From Armatimonadetes bacterium UBA5352 (GTDB lineage: Bacteria > Armatimonadota > Zipacnadia > Zipacnadales > UBA5352): DNA of 37,261 nt. Positions within the stretch are counted from its first letter, which is position 1; the number at the start of each line of letters is the position of its first letter. A program made the position numbers and the translations under genes. Under the pieces are notes generated by a model. That model made no database searches and was not told the DNA's origin. It was given only the letters and a program-made list of their open reading frames with translations. The stretch is taken from the NCBI GenBank assembly GCA_002411015.1, contig DHPY01000026.1, positions 17,928 to 55,188 of the forward strand, in the 5' to 3' direction. Shown one piece after another: positions 24,090-32,112 of the stretch.

Positions 24090-25403
24090 ATGAGACTACC
24101 GTTTGCAGAGTTAGCAGAACTCGGTGGGAGTGTCAATACGCTCCAACCAGAGGATCGGGCGATTCATCGCTGGTACAATTTCGTTCTCGCATTTCCTCCT
24201 CATCTTGTGCGCGAGTACATATCGCGCTTCGGAGTAGGTACCGATGCACGAGTGCTGGATCCGTTCTCAGGGACGGGAACGACACCTGTGGAATGCAAGA
24301 AGTCGGGGATTGCCAGTGCCGGGATCGAGGCTATCCCGATGTCTCACTTTGCCGGCACGGTGAAAACCACATGGGACGTGGAGCCTGAGGGGCTTCTTGA
24401 CTACGCCTCCAAAGTCGCGATTCAGGCAGAGGAGCACATTGAGCGTGATGCAGGCGCATGGCCATACCGGAATGGGGCGGGACTGCGGACTCTGCCGTCG
24501 CAGAAGATGAAACTGCTGATAACCAACTCAATCAGCCCAAAGCCTCTGCACAAGGCGCTGATCCTGATCGATTGTATTGAGCAAGCGTTCGATGACCGCT
24601 ACTCTGAACACGCCACGTTGGCTCTGGCAAGCGTCCTCCCCACCGAAGTCGGGAACCTCAGGTTTGGTCCCGAGGTCGGCGTCGGGGCGATACGTGAGGA
24701 TAGCGATGTCGTCAATGTCTGGTTCGACGAAGTGCGCGGGATGAGCGACGATCTCCGCTTGGTGAGCGAACGTCACGAGACCGAAGCCATAATCTACTGC
24801 GGCGACGCACGACGGCCTGAACTGCTCCTGGCAGATGAGTCAATCGACGCAGTCATCACCTCCCCTCCGTACCCAAACGAGAAGGACTACTCCCGCATAG
24901 TGCGTCTGGAATCCGTATTGCTTGGGTACATGGACGATCAGACGACGCTGAGGCGCACCAAGAAGGGGCTTCTCCGCAGTAACACTCGGAACATCTACAA
25001 AGGCGACCAAGACCACGCGTGCGTCGCTGACCACGAGAGCATCCAGAGGGTGGCGCAGGAGATCGAAGATCGGCGGATTGAGCTGGGGAAGACATCAGGA
25101 TTCGAGAGGATGTACCATCGAGCCGTGCTCCTGTACTTTGGCGGGATGAAGCGGCATCTGGCCGGGCTTCGAGGCGCACTCCGTTCAGGCGCCAAGCTGG
25201 CCTATGTCGTCGGTGATCAAGCCTCATATCTACGTGTAATGATACGCACCGGTCAACTCCTCGCCGAGGTGGCCGACTCGCTAGGGTACGAAGTGGAAGG
25301 TATCGATCTTTTTCGGACGCGACTGGCAACTGCGACCAAAGAGCAACTGCGTGAAGAGGTCTTACTGCTACGATGGCCGGGCGGAGGCGCCACACGGGGG
25401 TGA
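24090..25403 (+). CDS. DNA (cytosine-N4 or adenine-N6) methyltransferase
   Basis: A 437-residue amino-methyltransferase. The S-adenosylmethionine-binding motif I is DPFSGTGTT (57-65) and the catalytic motif IV is SPPY (258-261, in ITSPPYPNEKDY). SPPY favours N4-cytosine methylation but also occurs in some N6-adenine enzymes. A long insertion of about 190 residues between the motifs may contain the target-recognition region. The gene overlaps the beginning of the presumed restriction gene when the latter's earliest start is used. GC content is clearly lower than in neighbouring housekeeping genes and the unit has its own promoter, both consistent with a transferred restriction-modification system. 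Recognition sequence unknown. Confidence 0.86.
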   Translation: MRLPFAELAELGGSVNTLQPEDRAIHRWYNFVLAFPPHLVREYISRFGVGTDARVLDPFSGTGTTPVECKKSGIASAGIEAIPMSHFAGTVKTTWDVEPEGLLDYASKVAIQAEEHIERDAGAWPYRNGAGLRTLPSQKMKLLITNSISPKPLHKALILIDCIEQAFDDRYSEHATLALASVLPTEVGNLRFGPEVGVGAIREDSDVVNVWFDEVRGMSDDLRLVSERHETEAIIYCGDARRPELLLADESIDAVITSPPYPNEKDYSRIVRLESVLLGYMDDQTTLRRTKKGLLRSNTRNIYKGDQDHACVADHESIQRVAQEIEDRRIELGKTSGFERMYHRAVLLYFGGMKRHLAGLRGALRSGAKLAYVVGDQASYLRVMIRTGQLLAEVADSLGYEVEGIDLFRTRLATATKEQLREEVLLLRWPGGGATRG

Positions 25404-25408
25404 ACGAG

Positions 25409-26206
25409 ATGGGTCGTTCGAACTACGAGACGATCATCGAGAAGCTCTTCCTTGACAGGTACAAGGGCCACAAGACGGACCTTAGGTTCAGCCGGGAGAG
25501 GATTGCGGCGGCTGCACGTGCGTTGAGAATCGCGCCGCCGAAGAACCTGGGCGACGTCGTTTACTCATACCGCTATCGGCGTCCCATGCCGGATGCAGTT
25601 CGTGCTACGGCCGAAGAGGGCCATGTCTGGGTAATCCGATCAACCGGACGTGGGCAGTACTGCTTCGCCCATGTGAGAGACCTTGTACTCCAACCCAACC
25701 CACACCTAATCGCGACAAAGATCCCCGACGCGACGCCGGGTATCATTGACATGTATTCGCTCAATGACGAACAGGCGCTGCTGGCGAAGCTACGATACAA
25801 CCGCCTGCTGGACATCTTTACTGGCCTCACCTGCTACTCGCTGCAGAATCATCTCCGCACAGCTGTTGACAGCGTGCAGATTGAGACTGATGAGATATAC
25901 GTCGGGATCGACAACCACGGCGCACACTATGTGCTCCCAGTGCAAGCGAAGGGCGACGCTGAGACCCTCGGGAGGATCCGGTTCGAGCAGGATCTAGACA
26001 TGTGCCGCGTGAAGTTCGACGCGCTCATTCCCAGACTGATCGGGACCCAGTTCACGCAGAACGGCTTGTTGGCGCTTTTCGAGTTGCAGGAGACAGCCGA
26101 AGGTTTCGGTATTGTCGACGAAAAGCACTACCGATTGGTGCCGCCCGCTGAACTGTCCGACGAGGAATTGCAGGACTACCGCAGGCGGGCCATCGGCTCT
26201 CAATGA
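25409..26206 (+). CDS. probable type II restriction endonuclease
   Basis: A 265-residue protein directly after the methyltransferase. The N-terminus SNYETIIEKLFLDRY and the segment PPKNLGDVVYSYRYRRPMPDA resemble type II restriction enzymes encoded beside SPPY methyltransferases. A PD-(D/E)xK-like core is visible: ETDEIYVGID (about 159-168), then YVLPVQAKG (about 174-182), where Asp and Q-x-K would coordinate magnesium. I prefer ATG 25409, 6 nt after the methyltransferase stop with GGGGGTG upstream. ATG 25373, inside the methyltransferase gene, is possible. The endonuclease call relies on context plus the motif. Confidence 0.75.
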   Translation: MGRSNYETIIEKLFLDRYKGHKTDLRFSRERIAAAARALRIAPPKNLGDVVYSYRYRRPMPDAVRATAEEGHVWVIRSTGRGQYCFAHVRDLVLQPNPHLIATKIPDATPGIIDMYSLNDEQALLAKLRYNRLLDIFTGLTCYSLQNHLRTAVDSVQIETDEIYVGIDNHGAHYVLPVQAKGDAETLGRIRFEQDLDMCRVKFDALIPRLIGTQFTQNGLLALFELQETAEGFGIVDEKHYRLVPPAELSDEELQDYRRRAIGSQ

Positions 26207-26283
26207 CGTAAGGATCCCTCCTCCGCTAGCCGCCTTCCCGGCGCGGATGAAGCACCGCCCCACCGGCAGTGTCGTGATGCCCG

Positions 26284-26613
26284 CTAGAGCCGATCGTCTC
26301 CTTCTGCCTGGGGTGCGACCGCATACTGCACCTCCGCTTCCTCCAGCACCTCATCGCGGAAGTATCTGCTCAGAAACCCCGGAGTGTTCAGGTCGACCCT
26401 GCGGCCAAGAAGCTTCGAAAGCTCCATCTCCATGCGAGCGAGGGCGAAGAGACCAACCCTCGCCTCCGGCTCGAAGTCCACCAGCACATCCACGTCGCTG
26501 TCGGGCCCAAAGTCCTCGCGCAAAACAGAGCCGAACAGCGAGAGCCTGCGTATCTGATTGCGGCGGCAGAACTCCGCGATCTCCTCCTTCGGGAGTTGCA
26601 CCTTCAGGGCCAC
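26284..26613 (-). CDS. minimal nucleotidyltransferase (MNT / MntA-like)
   Basis: A 109-residue protein with the polymerase-beta-type signature: LFGS (26-29), then DSDVDVLVDF with the metal-binding D40-x-D42, and RRVDL with the third acidic residue near 74. In two-gene HEPN/MNT toxin-antitoxin systems this protein AMPylates and silences the HEPN RNase. No HEPN gene is recognisable on either side, so it is an orphan here. The start is GTG at 26613 with GAGGCGG upstream. It is convergent with the restriction gene and forms the right edge of the lower-GC island. Confidence 0.85.
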   Translation of the reverse strand: MALKVQLPKEEIAEFCRRNQIRRLSLFGSVLREDFGPDSDVDVLVDFEPEARVGLFALARMEMELSKLLGRRVDLNTPGFLSRYFRDEVLEEAEVQYAVAPQAEGDDRL

Positions 26614-26817
26614 GCGAACCGCCTCACTTTCACACGGCTACGATGTCGGCCACAGGACTGCCCCTGGAGATAGCCACCGAGCTGGGCAACGATGGTAGTG
26701 TACCTGAAGTCCCCGCTCCTGGCCAACCACCCGCGCCATTCGTCTGAGCTAAGACGCATACAGCGGCCCGTTCCCGCCCGGCATCGTGTTCCTCTATCCC
26801 CCTTCTGCCTCCATGTC
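26614..26817. other. gene-free spacer between the nucleotidyltransferase and the TauE promoter
   Basis: No gene supported by a ribosome-binding site or a recognisable product is seen on either strand. A short - strand reading frame beginning MRLSSDEWRGWLARSGDF can be traced here but does not resemble a HEPN protein or any family I recognise. It may be remnant coding sequence. Confidence 0.4.
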
Positions 26818-26846
26818 TTGCGAGACTCTTATAGGAGTGCTATAAT
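26818..26846 (+). promoter_or_regulatory. sigma70-type promoter of the TauE/SafE-family gene
   Basis: TTGCGA at 26818-26823 and a perfect TATAAT at 26841-26846 are separated by 17 bp. The transcript would start near 26853, about 37 nt before the ATG at 26890, and includes the GAGGAGGAG ribosome-binding site. Confidence 0.8.
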
Positions 26847-26889
26847 AGCGCGGCAGCCGAACTCAGACGAGGAAGAGGAGGAGTTGGTC

Positions 26890-27816
26890 ATGGGATCTAT
26901 CGAGGAGGTCAGCGTGGAACAGGCGCCGAGCCGGGGGAGGGGTAGGCGGATTATCAAGAGGTCGCTCGTGGTGCTCTGGGCGCTGCTGGCTGTCTTTGTG
27001 TTTGTCTCCGCGATCGTGCTCACTCTCCGCGGCGCGCCGGCGGGCGAGGTTGAGCGGGACCTGATGACCATCCTGCCGTTCGTGATAATCCTGTCGTTTG
27101 CCTGCGAGTATGTGGACAGCTCCATCGGCATGGGCTACGGCACCACGCTCACCCCCATGCTCCTGCTGCTGGGTCTGAACCCTGCGGCGGTAGTCCCTGC
27201 AGTGCTCGTCCAGGAGCTGATCTCCGGGAGCGTCAACGTGATCTCCCACCACAAGCTCGGCAACGTTGACCTCCGCCCCTCCGGGCGGGCGCTGCGCATG
27301 GGCGCGCTTCTGGGTATCTGCGGCCTGATCGGCGGCGCGCTGGCCGCGCGGGTCGCGGTGAACCTCCCGGCCGACACGGTGAAGCTCGTCACCGGCATCA
27401 TCGTCGCGAGTATGGGCGTTGCGGTCATCGGCGCGGGGCATCTGCGGCTGAGGTTCTCGTGGCCGCGGGCGGGCGTGCTCGGGCTGGTCGCGGCGATCAA
27501 CAAGGGCTTCATGGGCGGCGGCTACGGCCCGATCGTCTCCTCAGGCCAGATCGTCACCGGCATTGCGGCGCGTGAGGCCGTGGCGATCACCTCCTTCGCG
27601 GAGGCGACGACCTGCGCAGGCGCGCTCGCAGGCTACCTCACCGCAGGGACGCCGATCCCCTGGGCGCTCGCGGCGAGCCTCGTCGCGGGAGGCGTGGTTG
27701 CATCGGTGATGGGGGCCGCGACCGTGCGCGTCATGCCCGAGCGCGGCCTCAAGTGGGCGATCGCGGGAGGCTGCGTCGTCCTCGGCGGGCTCACGCTGCT
27801 CAAAGTCCTGCTGTAG
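26890..27816 (+). CDS. sulfite exporter TauE/SafE (TSUP) family membrane protein
   Basis: A 308-residue polytopic membrane protein with about eight hydrophobic segments, the first at about 27-48 after a basic cytoplasmic N-terminus (RGRGRRIIKR). The first TSUP repeat contains CEYVDSSIGMGYGTTLTPMLLLLG, and the second contains AAINKGFMGGGYGPIVSSGQIVTG, the pair of Gly-rich loops typical of this family. Members export sulphur-containing organic or inorganic anions; the substrate here is unknown. The gene has its own strong promoter and ends in front of a 13-bp hairpin (27832-27876) facing a convergent gene. Confidence 0.88.
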   Translation: MGSIEEVSVEQAPSRGRGRRIIKRSLVVLWALLAVFVFVSAIVLTLRGAPAGEVERDLMTILPFVIILSFACEYVDSSIGMGYGTTLTPMLLLLGLNPAAVVPAVLVQELISGSVNVISHHKLGNVDLRPSGRALRMGALLGICGLIGGALAARVAVNLPADTVKLVTGIIVASMGVAVIGAGHLRLRFSWPRAGVLGLVAAINKGFMGGGYGPIVSSGQIVTGIAAREAVAITSFAEATTCAGALAGYLTAGTPIPWALAASLVAGGVVASVMGAATVRVMPERGLKWAIAGGCVVLGGLTLLKVLL

Positions 27817-27831
27817 GGGTGGCGGAGTGGG

Positions 27832-27876
27832 GCGGCCGGAGGACCCGACCCGCGAGGGCCTGCGTCCTCCGGCCGC
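27832..27876. terminator. hairpin between convergent genes (possible terminator without T-tract)
   Basis: GCGGCCGGAGGAC (27832-27844) pairs perfectly with GTCCTCCGGCCGC (27864-27876), 13 bp around a 19-nt loop, starting 16 nt after the TauE stop. No T-run follows on either strand, so it is at best a non-canonical terminator or a 3'-end stabiliser. Confidence 0.45.
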
Positions 27877-27934
27877 AGAGCATGGCGCCGGACGCCTGAG
27901 CCACGCGTGCCCCTCCAGGAGGGTCGAGCACCCC

Positions 27935-29227
27935 TCAGCCCGCGTTCCAGACGAGGTCGCCATCGTAGCGCGCGACCCCGATCTGCCGCTCCTGCTGACG
28001 GCCGCCGTCGTCGTCGAGGTCGGAGCCGATGCTGTAGAGGCGGAAGCCATCGCCGGTCTTCTCGTAGCGGAACGGCTCGCCGCTGAATACGTCGGTGCTG
28101 GAGAGCTGATCGAGTGCGGGCCACAGTGCCTCGAGCGTCCCCGGCGCCTCACCCACCGCCTCGATCTGCAGCGCGATCAGGCACATCCGCTGCCAGCACA
28201 GGGCCTCGTCTCGGGTCACCAGCAGCACCCGCCGCGAGGGCAACCGATCCGCCGCCATGTAGGCGCGTCTGGGCAGCCGCGAGTGGTCCAGCTCAGCGGC
28301 TGAGGCGATGGTTCGGTAGGGCTGCAGCGCGCAGTCTATGGCCTCGGCCATCTCTTCGATGAAGACCTTGCGATTGTAGCTGATGATGGCCGCCCCCGCC
28401 TCCGGCCAGTCGACCACCGTCTCGACGTGCAGCGGCGCATCGCCGTCAGGGCTCCTGCCCAGCGCGGCATCGAAGGAGGCGACGCCCCAGGCGGCGTCCG
28501 CGCGCAGTGACTGCAACAGGTCCGAATGAGGGCGGATGCATCGCAGGGCGCGCGCGAACGGCTCGGCCTGCGCATCCTCAACGGGGACCTCTCTGAGGAT
28601 CATCCTCGCCGCCAGGCAGACAAGCTCTACCGCGTGTGCCTCCGCGCAGAAAGTGGCGGTGGTGGGCATGCCGCGAAAGCCGTTCCTGGCGCAAGCGAGC
28701 GCGTCCGAGAGGGCGGAGAAGGCCGAGGCCGTATCCCCGGCCCGGGCGAGCGCGAGCGCGCTGTCGATCTCCAGCAGCACTACCCGGCACTGGCCGGAGA
28801 GGTGTTTCGGCAGGCTGGGCACGCATTCACGCGGCACAAGGGGATAGGCGCACTCCGGGCGCCTCCCCGCCTCATGCACGAGCGCCAGGGCCCCCTCATG
28901 CCGCGCAACCAGGGCGTCCGATTCAGCCTCGATCCGCCCCTCCGGCATTGCCCCGTTCTGCAGCAGGCCCCAGACATCATCCCAGTGCGAATCAGGTACG
29001 CTCGTGAGCGCGAAGGCCCGCTGGTACAGCACCGCGGCGTTGTCACGGTCGGCCGGTACCTGGCCGACCACCTCCAGCCACGAGGGTATGGCCGCAAGCG
29101 CCCCCGGTGACGGTCGCAGCATCGCATTCGCGAGGAAGATCAAGGCCGCTACGATCGCCGGGATGACCAGCCCGGCCACTCGCCACGGCCTCGACAGCCC
29201 CCATCTGGCGCCCACGCCGCGCAGCAT
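27935..29227 (-). CDS. hypothetical membrane-anchored protein
   Basis: An unrecognised protein of 430 residues from the ATG at 29227, which has GGAGGT 7 nt upstream. A longer frame opens at 29329 without its own ribosome-binding site. One transmembrane helix lies near the N-terminus (VAGLVIPAIVAALIFLANAML), with the rest probably extracytoplasmic and largely helical, rich in Ala/Arg/Glu. The C-terminus carries DVFSGEPFRYEKTGDGFRLYSIGSD followed by an acidic LDDDGG. This ending is familiar from secreted or membrane proteins of Planctomycetes/Armatimonadota-like bacteria, where it resembles the calcium-loop end of pseudopilins. Function unknown. Confidence 0.68.
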   Translation of the reverse strand: MLRGVGARWGLSRPWRVAGLVIPAIVAALIFLANAMLRPSPGALAAIPSWLEVVGQVPADRDNAAVLYQRAFALTSVPDSHWDDVWGLLQNGAMPEGRIEAESDALVARHEGALALVHEAGRRPECAYPLVPRECVPSLPKHLSGQCRVVLLEIDSALALARAGDTASAFSALSDALACARNGFRGMPTTATFCAEAHAVELVCLAARMILREVPVEDAQAEPFARALRCIRPHSDLLQSLRADAAWGVASFDAALGRSPDGDAPLHVETVVDWPEAGAAIISYNRKVFIEEMAEAIDCALQPYRTIASAAELDHSRLPRRAYMAADRLPSRRVLLVTRDEALCWQRMCLIALQIEAVGEAPGTLEALWPALDQLSSTDVFSGEPFRYEKTGDGFRLYSIGSDLDDDGGRQQERQIGVARYDGDLVWNAG

Positions 29228-29336
29228 CGGACCCACCTCCGCCTCGGCTGGCTGAGCTCGAACGGTCATGATGGCCAGCAAAGTCCCCGCCGCGGAGTGC
29301 GGTGCTGGCCCGCCTGAGATTAAGATCATGGGTCGA

Positions 29337-29372
29337 CTACGTAACTACGGTGCCAATTTCAACCACAATCAT
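29337..29372 (-). other. possible 11-codon upstream ORF
   Basis: On the - strand GGGAGGAGGAG stands just before an ATG at 29372 that reads MIVVEIGTVVT and stops at 29337. The stop is 7 nt before the ATG at 29329 of the long frame of the hypothetical gene, so translation could be coupled. It may equally be a remnant; evidence is the unusually strong ribosome-binding site only. Confidence 0.3.
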
Positions 29373-29425
29373 CGGACTCCTCCTCCCGTGAATGCTGACC
29401 GCGCAGAATCATTGGCTGAGGGGGC

Positions 29426-29455
29426 TTGACTCCCGCTGCCGCGTTGTGCTACTTT
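29426..29455 (+). promoter_or_regulatory. promoter of the trp operon
   Basis: TTGACT at 29426-29431 and TACTTT at 29450-29455 are separated by 18 bp. Transcription should begin near 29462, so the leader-peptide ATG at 29469 would sit only about 7 nt into the RNA, with no room for a Shine-Dalgarno sequence. Nothing that I recognise as a TrpR operator overlaps it. Confidence 0.72.
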
Positions 29456-29468
29456 CATTCACACAACG

Positions 29469-29540
29469 ATGATTACTGACTGTTGCAGCCATTTGGTCGT
29501 TTCTCTGTGGGCTTGGCGCTGGCGACTGCGAGTCGCTTAG
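29469..29540 (+). CDS. trpL: trp operon leader peptide
   Basis: A 23-codon frame with three Trp codons in five (W14-A-W16-R-W18, TGG at 29508, 29514 and 29520), ending in TAG at 29538. It starts about 7 nt after the predicted transcription start and has no ribosome-binding site, so it is probably translated from a very short or leaderless 5' end. When charged tRNA-Trp is scarce the ribosome should stall at these codons, immediately before the small hairpin GCGACT/AGTCGC (29522-29536) that overlaps its last codons. The location upstream of a terminator and trpE makes the identification strong even though the peptide has no sequence homologue I can name. Confidence 0.85.
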   Translation: MITDCCSHLVVSLWAWRWRLRVA

Positions 29541-29575
29541 CGTCTGGTTCGCGCTGCAACAAAGAAGAATAGAAC

Positions 29576-29722
29576 CAGGCCGCGGGCGGCTCGCATCTTC
29601 CCCGCGGCTTGTTTGATGTACGGGGCAGCTCCAGCCGGCGCATCGCCCGTACGCGAAGACCCACCCGACGCATCCCCCGCAGGCCGCGGGCTTCATCCAA
29701 CTGAAGCCGCCGCGGCTTTTTT
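29576..29722 (+). promoter_or_regulatory. trp attenuator: alternative hairpins and intrinsic terminator
   Basis: Segments A (29579-29586, GCCGCGGG) and B (29601-29608, CCCGCGGC) pair. An identical copy of A, segment C (29683-29690, within a 12-nt repeat CAGGCCGCGGGC shared with 29576-29587), can pair with B instead. Segment C also forms the terminator stem GCCGCGGGCTTC (29683-29694) with 29703-29716, followed by six T at 29717-29722. A:B with C:D terminates; B:C excludes the terminator. Further pairs are GTTGCAGC (29482-29489) with 29553-29560, CTGGTTC (29544-29550) with GAACCAG (29572-29578), and GTACGGG (29618-29624) with CCCGTAC (29646-29652). They could relay ribosome position on trpL to A:B. 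Confidence 0.82.
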
Positions 29723-29837
29723 CATTCTGCACCTCGACGCGAACACCCTCGCGTAGAGCCCAGGCCCCGGTGGCGAGAGAGATTACCCGAGCACGCGCAT
29801 CTCGCGCGCCTTCATCTCAGCACCGGAGGTTTGGACA

Positions 29838-31343
29838 ATGTACACACCGACGCTCTATGAGTTCGTGAAGAAGGCGGAAGAGGGGAACCTGATCCCTGTC
29901 TACCGCGAGTTCGTCGCCGACACCGACACCCCCGTCTCGGCATTCATGAAGCTCCGCCAGTCCGGCGGCGAGGGGAACGCGTTCCTGCTCGAGTCGGTCG
30001 CGGGCGGCGAGAACATCGGCCGCTACTCCTACCTCGGCGCGGACCCCCTCGAGGTCATCTCCACGAAGGGCCGCATCGCCACCATCGGCGAGAACGGCTC
30101 CTCCCGCAGCCGCGAGCTTGAGGAGGGCGAGGACCCGCTCGATCTCATCCGCGGGATGCTCGACAACTACCAGTTCGTCCCCGTCGAGGGCTGCGGCCGC
30201 TTCTACGGCGGGGCGGTCGGCTACCTCGGTTACGACGCCGTGCGCTTCTTCGAGGAGCTGCCAGACGAGAAGCCTGATGACCTCGAGATGCCCGAGGCGC
30301 ACTTCATGCTCACCGACACCCTCGTCATCTTCGACCACGTCACCCGCAAGATGCGCGTGGTGGCGAACGCGCATGTGACCGGCGACCCGCAGGAGGCCTA
30401 CTGGGCGGCGATCGAGCGCATAGATCGCCTCGTAGACCGCCTGCGCCGTCCGCTTGAGATGCAGCCCGCCGGCAACGGCTCGGTGGCGCGCATCCCCTCC
30501 GACCCCTCGGCCATGCGCTCGACGATGACCCGCGAGCAGCATCGCGAGGCGGTGCTCAAGGCCAAGGAGTACATCGCCGCGGGCGACGCCATCCAGGTGG
30601 TCGTGAGCCACCGCATGTCGGCGGAGCTGGACGTGGACCCGTTCGACCTCTACCGCGGCGTGCGCGCGATCAACCCCTCACCCTACATGTACTACCTGAG
30701 CTTCGGCGGGAACAAGATCATCGGCGCGTCGCCTGAGCTGCTGGTGCGCTGCGAGGAGGGCCACGTCATTACCCGCCCGATCGCCGGCACCCGCAAGCGC
30801 GGCGCGAACGAGGCGGAGGATCGCGAGCTTGAGGCCGACCTGCTCGCCGACGAGAAGGAGCGCGCCGAGCACATCATGCTCGTGGACCTGCACCGCAACG
30901 ACCTTGGCCGCGTCTGCAAGCCCGGCACGGTCAGCGTGGATGAACTGATGAAGGTCGAGCGCTACTCCCACGTGATGCACATCGTCTCCAACGTCATCGG
31001 CGAGTTGAGCGATGACCGCGACATCTACGACGTGTTGCGCGCCTCCTTCCCCGCCGGGACGGTCTCCGGAGCGCCGAAGATCCGCGCTATGGAGATCATC
31101 GAGGAGCTGGAGCCGGTCCACCGCGGCCCCTACGCCGGGATCGTCGGCTACTTCAGCTTCTCCGGCGCGATGGACACCTGCATCACCCTCCGCACGATGG
31201 TCGTGAAGGGCCGCACGGTGCACTTCCAGGCGGGCGGCGGGATCGTCGCCGACTCCGACCCGGACGCCGAGTACCGCGAGACGCTCATGAAGGCCGGAGC
31301 GATGCTCGACGCCGCACGCATGGCCGAAGCGGGGTTGCGCTAA
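29838..31343 (+). CDS. trpE: anthranilate synthase component I
   Basis: TrpE (501 aa) makes anthranilate from chorismate using ammonia supplied by TrpG. The N-terminal regulatory part includes FLLESVAGGENIGRYSYLG, the LLES tryptophan-binding element of feedback-inhibited enzymes. The catalytic domain shows IQVVVSHRMSAEL, the PSPYMYYL and GASPELLVR strands, RPIAGTRKRG, HIMLVDLHRNDLGRV and GTVSGAPKIRAMEII. GGAGGT stands 9 nt upstream of the ATG. Expression should be set by the leader attenuator upstream. trpG follows after 41 nt. Confidence 0.97.
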   Translation: MYTPTLYEFVKKAEEGNLIPVYREFVADTDTPVSAFMKLRQSGGEGNAFLLESVAGGENIGRYSYLGADPLEVISTKGRIATIGENGSSRSRELEEGEDPLDLIRGMLDNYQFVPVEGCGRFYGGAVGYLGYDAVRFFEELPDEKPDDLEMPEAHFMLTDTLVIFDHVTRKMRVVANAHVTGDPQEAYWAAIERIDRLVDRLRRPLEMQPAGNGSVARIPSDPSAMRSTMTREQHREAVLKAKEYIAAGDAIQVVVSHRMSAELDVDPFDLYRGVRAINPSPYMYYLSFGGNKIIGASPELLVRCEEGHVITRPIAGTRKRGANEAEDRELEADLLADEKERAEHIMLVDLHRNDLGRVCKPGTVSVDELMKVERYSHVMHIVSNVIGELSDDRDIYDVLRASFPAGTVSGAPKIRAMEIIEELEPVHRGPYAGIVGYFSFSGAMDTCITLRTMVVKGRTVHFQAGGGIVADSDPDAEYRETLMKAGAMLDAARMAEAGLR

Positions 31344-31384
31344 CGCGGAGAGAGGTCTCACAGACGCCTCAAGGAGGTCCAACG

Positions 31385-32032
31385 ATGATCCTGCTGATCG
31401 ACAATTACGACTCGTTCACATACAACCTGTATCAGTACCTCGCGGAGCTTGGTGAGACGGTCGAGGTCATCCGCAACGACCGCATCACCACCGGCGAGAT
31501 CGCGCAGATGGCGCCCGACGCCATCGTGATCTCCCCCGGGCCCTGCACTCCCACCGAGGCCGGCGTGTCCTGCGAGACGATCGAGCGCTTCGCGGGGGAG
31601 ATCCCGATCCTCGGCGTCTGCCTCGGCCACCAGTGCATGGGCCAGGTCTTCGGCGGCGACATCGTCCGCGCGCCGCGGCTGATGCACGGGAAGACCTCGC
31701 CGATCCACCACGATGGCCGCACGATCTTCGAGGGCCTCCCGCGGCCATTCGACGCGGTCCGCTACCACTCGCTGGTAATCGACCCGTCGAGCGTCCCCGA
31801 CTGCCTCGAGGTCTCCGCGCTGAGCGACCAGGACGAGATCATGGCCGCGCGGCACCGCGAGTTCGTGGTGGAGGGCGTGCAGTTCCATCCCGAGTCGATC
31901 ATGACAAAGCCGGGCAAGGAGCTTCTGCGCAACTTCCTCGTGCTCGCGAAGACGGGAGCCATGCGTGCCGGCGAGGGGGAGAACGGCAAGAGCCGTGTCG
32001 TTGCCCAGTCGTGTGGAGGGGAGGGGCTTTAG
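31385..32032 (+). CDS. trpG: anthranilate synthase component II, glutamine amidotransferase
   Basis: A class I glutamine amidotransferase that releases ammonia for TrpE; in many bacteria the same protein serves p-aminobenzoate synthesis. It shows LLIDNYDSFTYNL, the oxyanion segment SPGPCTP, the catalytic cysteine in GVCLGHQ and the His/Glu pair in QFHPES. The start has a perfect AAGGAGGT 6 nt upstream. Normal TrpG ends soon after NFL; here about 20 more residues follow (ending CGGEGL). They are encoded by, and the stop lies in, a copy of a dispersed repeat (31981-32051). Confidence 0.96.
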   Translation: MILLIDNYDSFTYNLYQYLAELGETVEVIRNDRITTGEIAQMAPDAIVISPGPCTPTEAGVSCETIERFAGEIPILGVCLGHQCMGQVFGGDIVRAPRLMHGKTSPIHHDGRTIFEGLPRPFDAVRYHSLVIDPSSVPDCLEVSALSDQDEIMAARHREFVVEGVQFHPESIMTKPGKELLRNFLVLAKTGAMRAGEGENGKSRVVAQSCGGEGL

Positions 32033-32051
32033 CCGCTCCCGCGCGCTGCCG
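31981..32051 (+). repeat. dispersed repeat covering the 3' end of trpG
   Basis: The segment from GAACGGCAAGAGC to the GCTCCCGCGC after the trpG stop aligns with 2105-2175 downstream of tRNA-Met: GAACGGCAA, then a TGGAGGGGAGG...GCTTT..CGCTCCC core, then CGCG. The match is imperfect (roughly 70% by eye). It supplies the last residues and the stop codon of trpG. Confidence 0.6.
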
Positions 32052-32112
32052 CCCTCTCGAACGGAAAGTGCGGGCGAGGTTCAGCTTGAAGACCCGCAAT
32101 GAGGTGAGACCA

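Noticed and set aside
26207..26817. HEPN toxin partner for the minimal nucleotidyltransferase
   Set aside because: Neither side holds a frame with a HEPN-like R-x4-6-H motif; the reading frames seen are short or shadows.
29541..29722. T-box riboswitch upstream of trpE
   Set aside because: No T-box antiterminator consensus is present, while a Trp-codon leader peptide and competing hairpins explain the region better.
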